A stretch of 64,000 nucleotides of DNA from Apoderus coryli (lineage: Eukaryota; Arthropoda; Insecta; Coleoptera; Attelabidae). The notes beneath the pieces were generated by a model, which saw only the letters and a program-made list of their open reading frames with translations, ran no database searches and was not told the DNA's origin. Location of the stretch: contig OU452205.1 of the NCBI GenBank assembly GCA_911728435.2, forward strand, positions 18,296,260-18,360,259, read 5' to 3'. The translations under genes and the position numbers were made by a program. Below, one piece after another: positions 1 to 9,795 of this stretch (within the stretch, counting starts at the first letter, position 1; each line of letters starts with the position of its first letter).

Positions 1-2841
1 AAGCGGGGTAACATTGATATCCAATTCTCCACAGAACCTATTAAAAATACTACACATATAGAATACAGGACTCTGCAGAGATATATTAGTTCTCGCTGTA
101 CCAAGAGCGAAGGGAACACCTCGCCTAGCCCCGAGACGCGGTACACGGAGTCTGACTCTACTCAGTAAATGAGGACAGTCGATAATATTGTGTAACAGTT
201 TATATAAGAAACTCACAGCTAACACGTTTCTTCTAAGCGCAAGAGACGGCTCCCCAAATCGCGACAATAAAATTCCGTGATCAACACCCCTAGGAGGATA
301 AACACCGTCACCCCTGTACGCCAAATACTTGAGGAAGCGCCTCTGAACAGACTCCACAGAACATACATGAACATTGTACAAAGGATTCCAGATAAATGAG
401 ACAAACTCCAACCTTGACCTGACAAAGGCGTAGTATAGCAATTTCATGGTATAAATATCATTGAACTGTTGACAGTTTCTAATGATAAACCCCAACACCC
501 TACTAGCACTCGCGACAATTGTGTCAACATGACGAACAAAGGTGAGTCTGGAATCAAATAATACACCCAAATCCCTGATCTCACCCACCCTCTCCAGATA
601 TGTCTCATTCAGGCGATAGTCAAACAAAAACACATTTCTCAGTCTTGCATATGACACAACTTTACATTTAGAAACATTAAGTTGCAATCTATTAACGCTA
701 CACCAATCAGACAAGCTGATCAAGTCACGCTGAAGAGATGTGCAATCATCCTCATCAATAATCGTTTTGAAGATCTTTAAATCATCTGCATAGGCAAGCC
801 CACTACAGGTGAACAATTGTAGAAGGTCATTAATGAAAATGTTGAACAATAGTGGGCCAAGGTTAGAGCCCTGCGGAACTCCAGAAGTTGCCAAAAATGT
901 CGAGGACTTGAAGCCCTCATGTTCAACAAACTGAGCACGATGAAAAAGGTACGATCGAAAAAGTTTAACCAGCCCTTCCGAGAAACCAAAATTGTCAAGT
1001 TTTCTGAGTAAGATACAATGATCAATGCGATCAAACGCCTTTTGAAAATCAGTGTAGATCACGTCCAGCTGGCGGCAACCATCAATAGCGGAACAGATCT
1101 GTTCAGAGAGCACAGCCAGATTGGTCGCACATGAGCGACCACTCATGAAACCATGCTGGTCAGCCGACAAGAAACCTCTCACAGTAGGATATATTTTATC
1201 GTAGAGAACAATCTCAAAGACCTTGGAGAAATTACAAAGGATTGATATAGGTCTATAATTAGATATGATATTGGATGGTCCTGATTTAAGAATAGGAGTA
1301 ATCCTTGCGTGCTTCCAACAGGTGGGATAAATCGATGATTTAATAATCAGATTGAAAATGTGCACCAATGGGGCCGACAAAATCATTATACAATCCTTAA
1401 CAACGAAACTTGGCACACCATCCGTGCCCGAAGTTAGCCGACTTTTAAGTCTCTTGCTAGCCTTTATAATATCATCAGCAGAAATCTCCAAAACATCTAT
1501 AATGTGCGAACCAAGGCCCATAAAATTATATGTGTTCAAGTTCAAGTCATCGTCGACAGGGTGCGATTCAACATATACACCCTGGAAAAACTTGGCGAAC
1601 GCATCAACCACTTCCTGCGATGAAACGTGCGTGGCGTCCTCTCCAATCATAGAACCAGGAATTCTAGTGTCACTCCTTCTACCCTGCAAGAACGACCAAA
1701 ACCTACGAGGATCAGTCTTAATTGATTGCTCACAATCTGTAGCATACCTGGAGTACGCCTCCCTCACTTGTCTTCTGACCAATCCGCGCAAATAATTAAA
1801 CCTCTGCCGATGATACTCCGATCCAGATCTTCGAAAGTCCCTGCAGGCTTTCTCCTTTTTATATATGTTATCAATAAGAGGCTTAGTATAATAAACTGGA
1901 AACCGTCTCTTACGCCTGTCTCTCAGAGGTACACACAATTTAAAAATACCATTTAGAATTCGGTACAGTTCATCACAAGAATCATTCACGTTCATATTCG
2001 CCAATACGGTAGACCAATCTGCATTTATAATCATCTCATACATAAGTGGAAAATTTGCTTTTCTAAAATTAAATTGGTTCTGAGAATTTTCATTAGCACA
2101 AAAATTATTTCTAGGAGGTAGGGAAGTCTTAAAATTAACAAATAAGGAAGGATGATGAATGTCAGCAGCAACGAGAGGTACATTGTTCATGGCGACAAAA
2201 CACTCAAAGTTAGATAAAACGAGGTCGAGCAATCGACCATTCGCGTTAGGTACTCTATTAAATTGTTTAAGATTGACTGCTAACATAAAGTTCTCAATTA
2301 CAGTACTTTTTCTATCTCCAATAGCATCACTAGCAATAAGTCGAGCGTTGAAATCACCAAGAACAACGACACCGCAGCCGTCAAACAAACTATTTGTAGA
2401 AAAACAATCAAAAAACAATTCAAACTCATCAATCGTTAAATAAGGTGGCATATACAAAACAATAACATAAAATACAAAATAGGATACAGAAATTTTACAA
2501 CATACCACATCTATCAGAGAAACAATATTTTCAAGATATGGTAATGCAATCAATTCTGAACGATACTTATTATTTACTCCAACAAGCACTCCCCCACCCC
2601 TAGTTGCACGCACTCTATCAAACTTTCTATCTGAGCGATATACACTGTAACAGTCAGGAAAGAGCTCACTACTTGAAATATCCGGTTTTAACCAGGATTC
2701 AGTCACTGCGACAAGGTCAAAGTCAGACTCCAAAACTGAAGTATAGAAATCAATACACTTACTGTTAAGTCCACGGACGTTCTGATAGCAGCACAAAAAA
2801 CTGCTAGTGCCGCTGCTGCTGTTGGCTAAATTCAGTTTTTT
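1..2841 (-). CDS. CR1-like ORF2: APE endonuclease and reverse transcriptase (partial at window edge)
   Basis: About 946 codons are open with no stop or frameshift. The N-terminal third is an APE-type endonuclease, with NVRGLNSK, the Glu motif VTESWL, GGGVLVGV and the LGDFNAR motif in order. The reverse transcriptase follows, with motif A YTDFQKAFDRIDH, motif B GVPQGSNLGPLLF and the catalytic AYADD. The C-terminal domain then runs to the edge (ends VTPL). It makes cDNA by target-primed reverse transcription in the nucleus. No ATG lies near the start: the open frame begins within the last 10 bases of ORF1, after a TAA at 2842-2844, and the first Met is well inside the endonuclease. Translation is therefore expected to come from a -1 frameshift or reinitiation. 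Confidence 0.85.
2787..2841 (-). promoter_or_regulatory. Putative -1 ribosomal frameshift signal (slippery A-AAA-AAC plus stem-loop)
   Basis: On the minus strand the last ORF1 codons are TTT AAA AAA AAC TGA. This places a canonical X-XXY-YYZ heptamer (A AAA AAC, 2835-2841) directly before the stop. A -1 slip reads CTG AAT TTA, which is exactly the ORF2 frame, and the only overlap of the two frames is these 10 bases. About 17 bases downstream, AGCAGC can pair with GCTGCT (2787-2817) as a bulged stem. The spacing is longer than in well-studied cases, so the stimulator is uncertain. The heptamer is seen; its function is inferred. Confidence 0.55.
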
Positions 2842-3575
2842 TTAAATATTCCTGGAACGCCATTCATGAACCTCATCACAATATTAGTCTCACCCTCGTC
2901 TCTGCGCTTCCTGAGTTCCTCTTTCACCCCATTGTACATTTGTCTCTGCTTCACTGTCATGTCGGCCTCGACATAAACCTGCTTAGACCGAGCAATGCTT
3001 TTGCCACGTCTCAGCACACACTGAACATCCTGAGCTCGATCCAAAGTCACCTTCAAAATTTTGCGACCGTTCTTATTTGGTCTACCGATGGGAACTACAT
3101 CGCAGATTTTGATTGATTTCTCACACATTTCGTTCAACAAACCCGAAACCTGCTCCTCACGCGAAGAAGCATCATTTAGTGCAAAATTAAAAATACACAC
3201 ATTATGCATGCGCTTTTGCCTATCCACAGCCTCCGCAAGTAGAACATCATCCGTTGGTGCACTGTGAGAACCCTCATTATTGTGCTCCCCGGACAATGAT
3301 AAGGAGTCGATCTTTCGCATCATTTCGTCCAACTTAGTCTCAAGAACATCGATCCTATTCCTCAATGAAGGTATTGAGTTTAGATCGTCCTCACACTTCG
3401 AACAAAAATATTTCAGGCTTCTTTTAGATTTCAACTCAATAACTCTCAGTTCAGAGGATGTAAGTTCTGTACATCCGTAATGAAAACGTACCTTACATCC
3501 ATCGCAAATAACATGTTTTGCTTTCACATCATCAATAACTCCACCGCAGTTTGAGTTGCCACAAACCGAATGCAT
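2832..3575 (-). CDS. CR1-like ORF1 protein (PHD finger, coiled coil, nucleic-acid binding C-terminus)
   Basis: A 247-residue ORF1 protein, expected to bind element RNA and assist retrotransposition in the ribonucleoprotein. The start is the ATG at 3575; the frame is open a little further upstream but only from a GTG. Near the N-terminus a C4HC3 PHD-type finger is visible (CxxxxC, CxxC, HxxC, CxxC, spread over about 57 residues). A short coiled coil follows (heptad-like LRNRIDVLETKLDEM), then a basic C-terminal region resembling the RRM-like ORF1 domains of other LINEs. It ends at a TGA lying directly on an A-AAA-AAC heptamer, and ORF2 continues in the -1 frame. No internal damage is seen, so it may be a recent copy. 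The clade call rests on the PHD finger and on ORF2. Confidence 0.82.
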   Translation of the reverse strand: MHSVCGNSNCGGVIDDVKAKHVICDGCKVRFHYGCTELTSSELRVIELKSKRSLKYFCSKCEDDLNSIPSLRNRIDVLETKLDEMMRKIDSLSLSGEHNNEGSHSAPTDDVLLAEAVDRQKRMHNVCIFNFALNDASSREEQVSGLLNEMCEKSIKICDVVPIGRPNKNGRKILKVTLDRAQDVQCVLRRGKSIARSKQVYVEADMTVKQRQMYNGVKEELRKRRDEGETNIVMRFMNGVPGIFKKN

Positions 3576-3620
3576 TATTCTCCAGATAAAGTACCTATTC
3601 ACTCGCCGCTTATCGATACA

Positions 3621-4017
3621 CCGTTAGGAAAAAAAAAGAACAATACTGATTTAAATACACTTAACCATAACTTTAACCGATCATTACGTGCAATCAAAAA
3701 CAGTCAGCAGACTTATACTTTCTCAAAATAAAAATGCTATATTAGATTTACCGCTGTACCAAAAATCAAATTTATTAAACTTGTATTAATAGGTATATTA
3801 TAGAAACAACATGCAAACGACATGAACGTGTGTACTTTTTAGTACAACGACGAGTATTAATATATTATATTCATTATGTAAATGTGTAGTGAATATTTTT
3901 TTTATTATTACGAGATATATACTCGTACATATAAAATAAGAGTCTACTTCTAAAAATCAATAGCAGCATTTTTGCTTAACCCTTTGGTTTTCGTTACAAA
4001 GTGGAAGTACGATAAAT
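3621..4017. other. No gene recognised
   Basis: AT-rich sequence between the CR1-like element and the P-like relic. It may hold the 5' untranslated part of the CR1-like element. No reading frame, repeat or RNA gene can be supported. Confidence 0.5.
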
Positions 4018-4633
4018 TTAAAAGAGTGTCCTAATATGAATCGAATGAGCTACATAACCTGCTACATACATTTGAACAGAATCATCAGTGTCATATTTTG
4101 CTAAAAAATTACTATCTAAAATGAAAAGGAAATCAGAAATATCCACATCAAGAATATATTCATTTAAAAATTTGGAACGTAAATAATTCAAATTATTTTC
4201 GACATTACAAGATTTCAATAACTCCTGCAGCCTATTTTTTTTTCTGATTCAAGAATTTGACTATACCTACCAAATCTTTTCTCTAAGTTATCAGTTTGAA
4301 ATTTGCCAGACAATAAGAACGTGATTTCGAAATTTGAAAATTTGTGTACTTCTTTTAAGCGCACGCACAAGTGTCTTTAGTAACACCTGCATAATTACTG
4401 TTGATATTGCACACCTCCAACCATGCCAAAAGCTTTTTTAAATATTCGATTTTAAAATCAGTTGTTTCATAAACAGCTGTACAATATTCATTTGTTTTCA
4501 TCTTTCCTTCGTACGTATTTTTAGTGTTAACTCTCGACCAATTTTTTATTACTTGCATAAAGATGGCAGTAGCCTCAAATTTATCAAAACTTTGCAATGC
4601 TGCTATTGTTGAATCATGAAAAACATTCTCCAC
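4018..4633 (-). pseudogene. P-element/THAP9-like transposase relic (C-terminal part)
   Basis: Two minus-strand blocks in different frames resemble the C-terminal half of P-type transposases. The upstream block (4633-4355) has the FHDSTIAALQSF and EATAIFMQVIKNW patterns of the GTP-insertion/RNase H-like region. A middle stretch (about 4340-4220) reads like the conserved LSGKFQTDNLEKRFGRY block after a frame change. The last block (4218-4018) contains YVAGYVA, a signature of the family. THAP domain and catalytic N-terminal part are absent, and stops and frameshifts separate the blocks. The call is from motif recall, without a database search. Confidence 0.65.
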
Positions 4634-5205
4634 TAAATTAACATTTTGCCTTTCAATTTATGGAATTTGTCATTATTTATGGAATTTACTACTAGAGGTA
4701 AATCCTACTTAGAGTTCGTAAGTTACACCACAACAACGGTGGGTTTCTGATTTTGCCGCTAAAATCAGTGGCGCTAACTCATACCTAGCCGGTGAGCTAG
4801 AAAAGTCCGGGAACACGACCTCCACCTGTCCGCGGAAATCCAAGGCCTCGCAATTGTACTGTGCAAAAGGTTCTAAATTTGTGAGGCATGATTTGTTTGT
4901 CATAAAACCATGATGCGCATCATACTGGCTTTAGTATTGGCAAATATACTTTCGTATAGTATTATTCTCTAGTAGGGAAATAGGACGATAGTTGTTAACA
5001 AGTTGTGGATCACCTATTTTAAAAATTGGTATGGCTTTTGCAATCTTCGACCATGTCTGGACAAATATTGATTGATAATTGGGCTCAAAATGTGAGTTAC
5101 TGGATATGAAAGTGGATAAATTCAATCTTTTACAAAGAGACTGGGACCGCTGTCAGTACTAGACGTTGGTTAATTTCTAATTTTTTTGCTTGCATTGACT
5201 ATTTC
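4634..5205 (-). pseudogene. Degraded sequence with a non-LTR reverse transcriptase scrap (4931-5125)
   Basis: The minus strand at 4931-5125 contains AKAIPIFKIGDPQLVNNYRPISLL, written in pieces as AKAIPIFKIGDP and NNYRPISLL. This is the conserved segment at the start of many non-LTR reverse transcriptase domains. Nothing else of the element is readable. The rest of the interval holds no supportable feature. It abuts the hammerhead satellite, whose first unit starts near 5206. Confidence 0.55.
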
Positions 5206-5464
5206 CAACATAACTGGGAGTCTTGTTACTTTGCGAAACAAGCAATTCGTAAATAATGCCTCCCACTAGGGAATTCGGACGCATCTAGTGTTGGCAATAG
5301 GATCTAATGGAGTTGTTACTTCTTGTCCGGCCATCTTTTGTGAACTGTGTTTCATCGGGCATATTGCCTGCTCACGCTAGATGCCGCCAAAAATATCTCT
5401 TTGTCAGTCATCTCTCGTGCTAGTATAAGCTCTTCGTAAATGTTGAGAATTTGGGTCACACTGC

Positions 5465-5515
5465 CTGCCTGCCACTGATGAGTTGTGGATCAACGAAACG
5501 GCCCGTCTGGTGAAA
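5465..5515 (+). ncRNA. Hammerhead ribozyme, satellite unit 1
   Basis: All invariant core blocks are present in order: CUGAUGAG, then a stem II of GUUG/CAAC closing a UGGAU loop, then GAAAC, then a stem III of CGG/CCG. The canonical GUC cleavage triplet follows at the junction. Stem I pairs UGCCA upstream with UGGUG downstream (two wobbles) and can extend. This is the type I arrangement, with stem I open at the ends. Self-cleavage would resolve multimeric satellite transcripts into unit-length RNA. The fold is drawn by eye; activity is inferred. Confidence 0.8.
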
Positions 5516-5801
5516 GCATGGTAGTGTGAAACAAATTTTAAACATAACTGGGAGTCTTTTTACTTTGTGCAACAAGCAATTCGTAATTAAATATATACTA
5601 CACTAGGGAATTCATGCGCATCTAGTGTTGGCAATAGGATATAATGGAGTTGTTACTTCTTTTCCGGCCATCGTTTGTGAACTGTGTTTCACCGGACGTA
5701 TTGCCTGTTCACGCTAGATGTCGCCAAAAACATCTCTTTGTCAGTCATCTCTCGTGCTGACATAAGCTCTTCGTAAATGTTGGAGATTTGGGTCACACTG
5801 C

Positions 5802-5852
5802 CTGTCTGCCACTGATGAGTTGTGGATCAACGAAACGGCCCGTCTGGTGAAG
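5802..5852 (+). ncRNA. Hammerhead ribozyme, satellite unit 2
   Basis: Same core as in unit 1: CUGAUGAG, GUUG/CAAC stem II, GAAAC, CGGCCCG stem III and GUC cleavage site. Only flanking bases of stem I change (GTCTGCCA against CCTGCCA upstream; GGTGAAGG against GGTGAAAG downstream). The core is fully conserved while other parts of the unit have diverged, which fits selection on, or recent amplification of, a cleaving RNA. Confidence 0.8.
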
Positions 5853-5925
5853 GCATGGTACTGTGAAACAAATTTTAACTGGGAGTCTTTTTACTTTGTG
5901 TAACAAGCAATTCGTAATTAAATCC

Positions 5926-6409
5926 GAATCCGAAAATCTGTTGGCTTAATATAGAATTCTCTTCCAGGGGCTTATCCTATATATGAACTGACGAGAAACA
6001 ATCTGACCTTATTTCTCTTCTTGCCAAATGTCTTGAGTTACCTATGACAGACTTCTCCGAATCCCTCCCCTAAGATAGTTAGCGATGGGAGTTCTAATTG
6101 AGAGCGGAAGCTGGAGCAATCGAGAAGGCACCCGAGTATCTAACTGGATGCCATCTTTAATTTGCCATGTCTGCACTAAATGCTTTTTTATTAATGAAAA
6201 GGGTGAAATTTAAAACTAGTTCACACAAAGAAGATCTGAGTGAGAAAATAATACACTATTGCAACGAAATGAAACTAAGTAGGCGCTTTCTTTCTCAGCT
6301 AAGGAGCACTTTGCGATTTTTTGTCCTACTTATGGGACTCTGTATACTTACATAATCCTTTATTTTGAAAGGGATAAAATTATATTGATTTAACCGTACT
6401 TTTGATTAG
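5926..6409. other. No gene recognised; upstream side of a host exon
   Basis: No repeat or coding homology is recognised. A short frame at 6274-6355 starts MKLSRRFL and has a hydrophobic stretch that looks like a signal sequence. It has no convincing splice donor and leaves no room for the missing middle part of the neighbouring host gene, so it is not called. Confidence 0.4.
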
Positions 6410-6574
6410 GCTATGTTGAAATTGGACAAATACCAAAACGGTGAATGGCAAGAGAGCATTCTAGAGACAGAGGGCCACCTATGCGAAATGATTGAGCAAT
6501 TGGTGTCGAAAGCCTGGAAATATACGCGGGAACATTTTAATCCGGTCATACCAAACAGCTGTAATGTTTCAAAG
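6410..6574 (+). CDS. DUF1091/MD-2-like secreted-type protein, internal exon
   Basis: The exon is bounded by an acceptor (TTTTGATTAG) and a donor (AAAG|GTAAAA), both in phase 0 with the frame that reads AMLKLDKYQNGEWQES. It carries the LCEMIEQL and NPVIPNSC patterns of the DUF1091/MD-2-related family, whose members are small secreted beta-sandwich proteins thought to bind lipids. Two cysteines (in LCEM and NSCN) are spaced as in the family. The next exon is at 23937-24092 after a 17,362 bp intron. Joined, they give SK followed by GKYQLDDF, matching the family's Cys-x-x-x-Lys-Gly-x-Tyr turn. The N-terminal part with the signal peptide is not found in the window. No closer assignment is possible. 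Confidence 0.6.
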
Positions 6575-7299
6575 GTAAAAGAGTTCAACCTATCAACAAT
6601 TCTTATGTGTAATCATTAATTATCAAAATAGGTACTTCAATACTGATTCGAGCTGTTTAGTTTAGCTCCGAATTTTGTTTCAAATATCTATATGAACAGA
6701 AGATTCCTAGTCTCTTTCTTGAGAGAGTTAATTCCAGACTTTTAGAAAATAATAATGTGCAATTGCAAGACACAAGGAAGAAGGAGAATTTATCTCCGAG
6801 ATGGTATAGCACTGGCAAATACATACTTAATACCTGGATGACGGCAAAGGTTCAGAACTGCTCCGGGTTTCCAAATCAAGAGCCAGGGAATTGTTGGGTA
6901 TAAGTAGATCTCATCTACACTGCCTGGTGGGACTATACCTGGTTATTGTCATTTGAATAATCATCTCTCGTGGTTGGGCCTTAACTAGAACTAGATTCAC
7001 AACAACATTGAACCTACCTACCTACTTCAAAAATAAGATTTATCTTGTGACTTTTCACGATTCTAAGCATCGTTACACAACACAGTTCATGAACCAGTGG
7101 GCTCCCATAGCAATTATTAGATACGTTCAACTCTAATCACTCTTATTTTGTAGAGATTACGTAGATACATCAGGGGATAAACTTGACAATTTTCCAACTC
7201 TTATCTTTATTAGTGAACAACGCAGTCCATATTCGCTATTGTTGTGTTTTAGTAACATCAGAACTTTTTCTGTATGGCTCAAGTCTTTTTCAAATTTTA
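6575..7299. other. Start of the 17.4 kb intron; no further feature
   Basis: AT-rich intronic sequence after the donor at 6575. No mobile element or RNA gene is recognised before the direct repeat at about 7300. Confidence 0.45.
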
Positions 7300-7835
7300 A
7301 CCTACTGGCAATTACACTTCACTTCAGCCACATTCTGAAAGAGCTGATTTCTCAGTGTTTTTGAATGTCCGTGATACTTAATGCAAACTCTTATGTAAGT
7401 ATAGAGATCAGTCTGGTCAATCCTAAGAAATACAAGAGTGGTGTTACTATACCTTTTTCTAAAATGTGTGGTTCTAAATTTCCGAGCCTATTATTGATAT
7501 AATGGCGATAAATATTACGGTATTGAGCTCGTTTGTGCTCAATGTGGTTTAGATTGTATATCAGCTCAAACGAAATAATATTATTTCGGTCAGCATAACA
7601 CTTGGAACCTACTGGAATGACATTTCGCTTCAGTCACATTCCGAAAGAGCTGATTTCCCTGCCTTTGGAATGTCATTGATACTTAATGCCAGCTCTTATT
7701 TATAGAGATGAGTCGGGTCAGTCATAAGAAACACATGAGTGTTTAACTATACCTTTTTCTAAAATGTGTGGTTCTAAATTTACGGGTCTATTAGTGATAT
7801 AATAACGATAAATATTATTTCGGTCATCATAATAT
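7300..7835 (+). repeat. Direct repeat, about 225 bp, copies roughly 304 bp apart
   Basis: The segment from CTACTGGCAATTACACTT (about 7300) to GATAAATATTA (about 7525) recurs from CCTACTGGAATGACATTT (about 7605) to about 7830. The copies share GAAAGAGCTGATTT, ACTATACCTTTTTCTAAAAT and GTGTGGTTCTAAATTT, with many point differences. No coding potential. It could be a diverged satellite or two copies of one short element. Confidence 0.7.
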
Positions 7836-7839
7836 CTAC

Positions 7840-8380
7840 ATGGTTCCCAGGCGTTGTTTTTATGAGGAGCTGTATATTAACTTATGGGCAGCTTAGACAA
7901 TTGTCAAATTCTTCATTTTTTTTGCCGGGTAACAGTGACTACTGACTTATTATGTTGGCCTTATATTGTGAATATAGTTTATTATACAAAGTGCACCAAG
8001 AAGAGAGGCAGATCAAAAATATGTTTTCTTAAGGGGACTTCCTCATTTGTCAGTATATTGCTATAGCACTTAAAAGGTAAATCAAATTTGTATTATACTC
8101 GTAACAATTTCTCAAATGTAACACCCTGCATATGATTATTGGTAACCTATCTGGCTTAGTTTTTACATAATACAAAAGTCTATCAAAATTCAAGATTACA
8201 TTAGTTCTTTTGAGCACCCTGCAACTTGCTCAACGTATATTCTCATATCATATTTTACTTTTTCTTTAAAGATCATTGAAAATTGATATCAATCAATTTC
8301 CAAGATTACTTTACAAGTTTAATTAATCCAACAGTAAACAACGGACAACATAGAAAGTAAGACAAAAAAATCTATCTACT
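7840..8380. other. No gene recognised
   Basis: AT-rich intronic DNA. Short open frames have no recognisable similarity. Confidence 0.4.
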
Positions 8381-8640
8381 AATATAAAGTAAAATTGTGG
8401 TTTATAATTATTCAAAGGCACCTTTTCACTTTTTAAACTTTGATGTAACGCGAAAACATGACATAGCAAATTAACGTGTATTTTTGTTGTTACCATCTTA
8501 GTTATAGGTACATTTATACATTTCCATAGAACCATTACCATCAACTCAAACTTCCTTACTAACAATTGAAAAGCTAACATATCGATAAATATAATATACA
8601 CCTTGAAAGGGCCAAGACTTTTAACATAACATTCAGTAGT
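8380..8640 (-). repeat. Dispersed repeat, copy 1 (second copy split at 20500-20612 and 21548-21640)
   Basis: The stretch with AAATTAACGTGTATTTTTG and then CATAGAACCATTACC and TTACTAACAATTGAAAA is shared with the two sides of the foldback element at 20613-21547. Because copy 1 is uninterrupted, it shows the state before that insertion. It is probably an old transposon fragment; the weak minus-strand reading frame in it is not assignable. Confidence 0.65.
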
Positions 8641-8699
8641 AACTATATAAAGGTGTTTTTAAGAACCTAACTAACTTACATTTTTTGAAACAGTTGCAA

Positions 8700-9793
8700 C
8701 ACGCAATTCTACTATGCAACCCAACTCCCATTATAGCTGGGAGGGAGTAGTATCGCTCCACACCACAACTAAATTGTTAATTTTTAAAGAACATTTATTT
8801 GTTGTCCACTTAACTTAATCTCTTCCAAAACAGTTGTTGTAATTTTTGAAGTTTCTGATAATGTGTCAACCGATTTTCTGGGATATTTTCATACTTGTAT
8901 CCAGTAACAGCGTTTAAGGATGGTCCTATCAAAAAGTGGGGGGGGGGCTTTAATGCACACATATCATTAGGATCACATGAGAACGGAGTTAATAGGGGCG
9001 AATTTAAAATTTCTTCGATAACCGACTGTGTACATTTTCTCAAAGGTAACCAAAGCAGTTCCCAAAATTAATTTAAGATGCATCTTACGTGATTTTACTC
9101 TACCCTCCCACAAGCAGTGAAGAACATGCCGGAATAAAATGCCACTGAACACCTTCGTTAGCAAAATACTTACTCAGTTTTGTACAGTGTTTGCTCAAAA
9201 AATTTCTCTTGTAAATGATCTTTTGCACCTCAAAAATTTCCTCCATTGTCAGAATAAACAACTGCTTGCAGAGATCGACGAGAAGCTAAACGTTTAAAGG
9301 CGACCAGAAATGACTTTGTAGTCAACTCTGAAACCAACACTAAATGTACACATTTGCACTTAATTAAGTAAGGACCAGCGTAATCTACGCCAGTGGTATG
9401 AAAAGGAGGAACACCTAATCTGTCTACATATTTAGCACTTATTAAATTACTCTGACTTGCTGCATCAGGTAATACTCTGCACGATTGTAAATACCATTGC
9501 TATCTCTCACATGCACAACAGCTGTTTGTAATATAACCGGATTAGTTATATGTACCAATCCATTTACACAAGAAACACTTTCTGTAACACTAGAAGAACC
9601 AACTATTGAGATTGAGAAAAAGCCTTATTTGCACCATTAGAACCACTTGCTGTCGGTTCAGACGATTGGATAAAATGAACATTTTTCTTTTCAAAATGTA
9701 ATAAAGTGTGATGCTTCTCTCTAAATTGTTTACAAGGGTTTGACTTACACTACTTGACAGAGTGATTATACTATAAACATTTAACTCTCGCAC
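8700..9793 (-). pseudogene. BEL/Pao retrotransposon relic: protease remnant joined to integrase
   Basis: Minus-strand blocks in several frames match Pao pol. From 9793 downward they are the end of gag, a protease-like segment (TAVVHVRDSNG with a degraded LLDSGSQSN-type motif), then directly integrase patterns (GVDYAGPYLIKCK, LVSELTTKSFLVAFKRL, YSDNG, LGTALVTFEKM, CDPNDMCALKPPPHFLIG). Reverse transcriptase and RNase H are missing between protease and integrase, so the source copy had a large internal deletion. Stops and frameshifts are frequent. The gag part lies on the other side of the RTE-like insertion, at 11270-12060. Confidence 0.72.
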
Positions 9794-9795
9794 CT

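Larger units (their letters stand above)
1..3620 (-). mobile_element. CR1-like non-LTR retrotransposon, two ORFs, 3' end cut by the window edge
   Basis: The minus strand reads a zinc-finger ORF1 followed by an endonuclease-reverse transcriptase ORF2, the order of CR1/Jockey-group LINEs. A PHD-type finger in ORF1 is typical of CR1-like elements. ORF2 has no stop from 2841 down to base 1, and by comparison with the related fragment at 25422-26085 its C-terminus lies within a residue or so of the window edge. The 5' end is not defined; the element may extend somewhat past 3602. No target-site duplication can be seen because the 3' end is outside. Confidence 0.85.
5206..5925 (+). repeat. Tandem satellite, about 333 bp unit, two copies plus a partial, each unit with a hammerhead
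   Basis: The block beginning TAACTGGGAGTC recurs at 5211, 5545 and 5876, giving periods of 334 and 331 bp. The copies differ by scattered substitutions. Each full unit contains GTGTTGGCAATAGGAT about 85 bases in, and a CTGATGAG...CGAAAC...GTC hammerhead core near its end. Relatives occur at 61411-61545 (part of the unit including the ribozyme region) and at about 29335-29400 (the GTGTTGGCAATAGGAT block, inverted). Unit length and ribozyme content recall the hammerhead satellites of schistosomes, salamanders and cave crickets. Confidence 0.85.

Noticed and set aside
219..425. Minus-strand open frame of 68 codons
   Set aside because: It overlaps the ORF2 frame in another phase; the true frame there has clear RT C-terminal homology.
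6167..6355. Possible signal-peptide exon of the DUF1091-like gene
   Set aside because: No good donor, stop directly after the hydrophobic segment, and the missing central part of the protein would not fit between it and 6410.
8323..8601. Minus-strand hydrophobic frame, similar to part of 21416-21664
   Set aside because: Both lie in the same dispersed repeat. Similarity comes from the repeat, and the frame has no conserved protein features.
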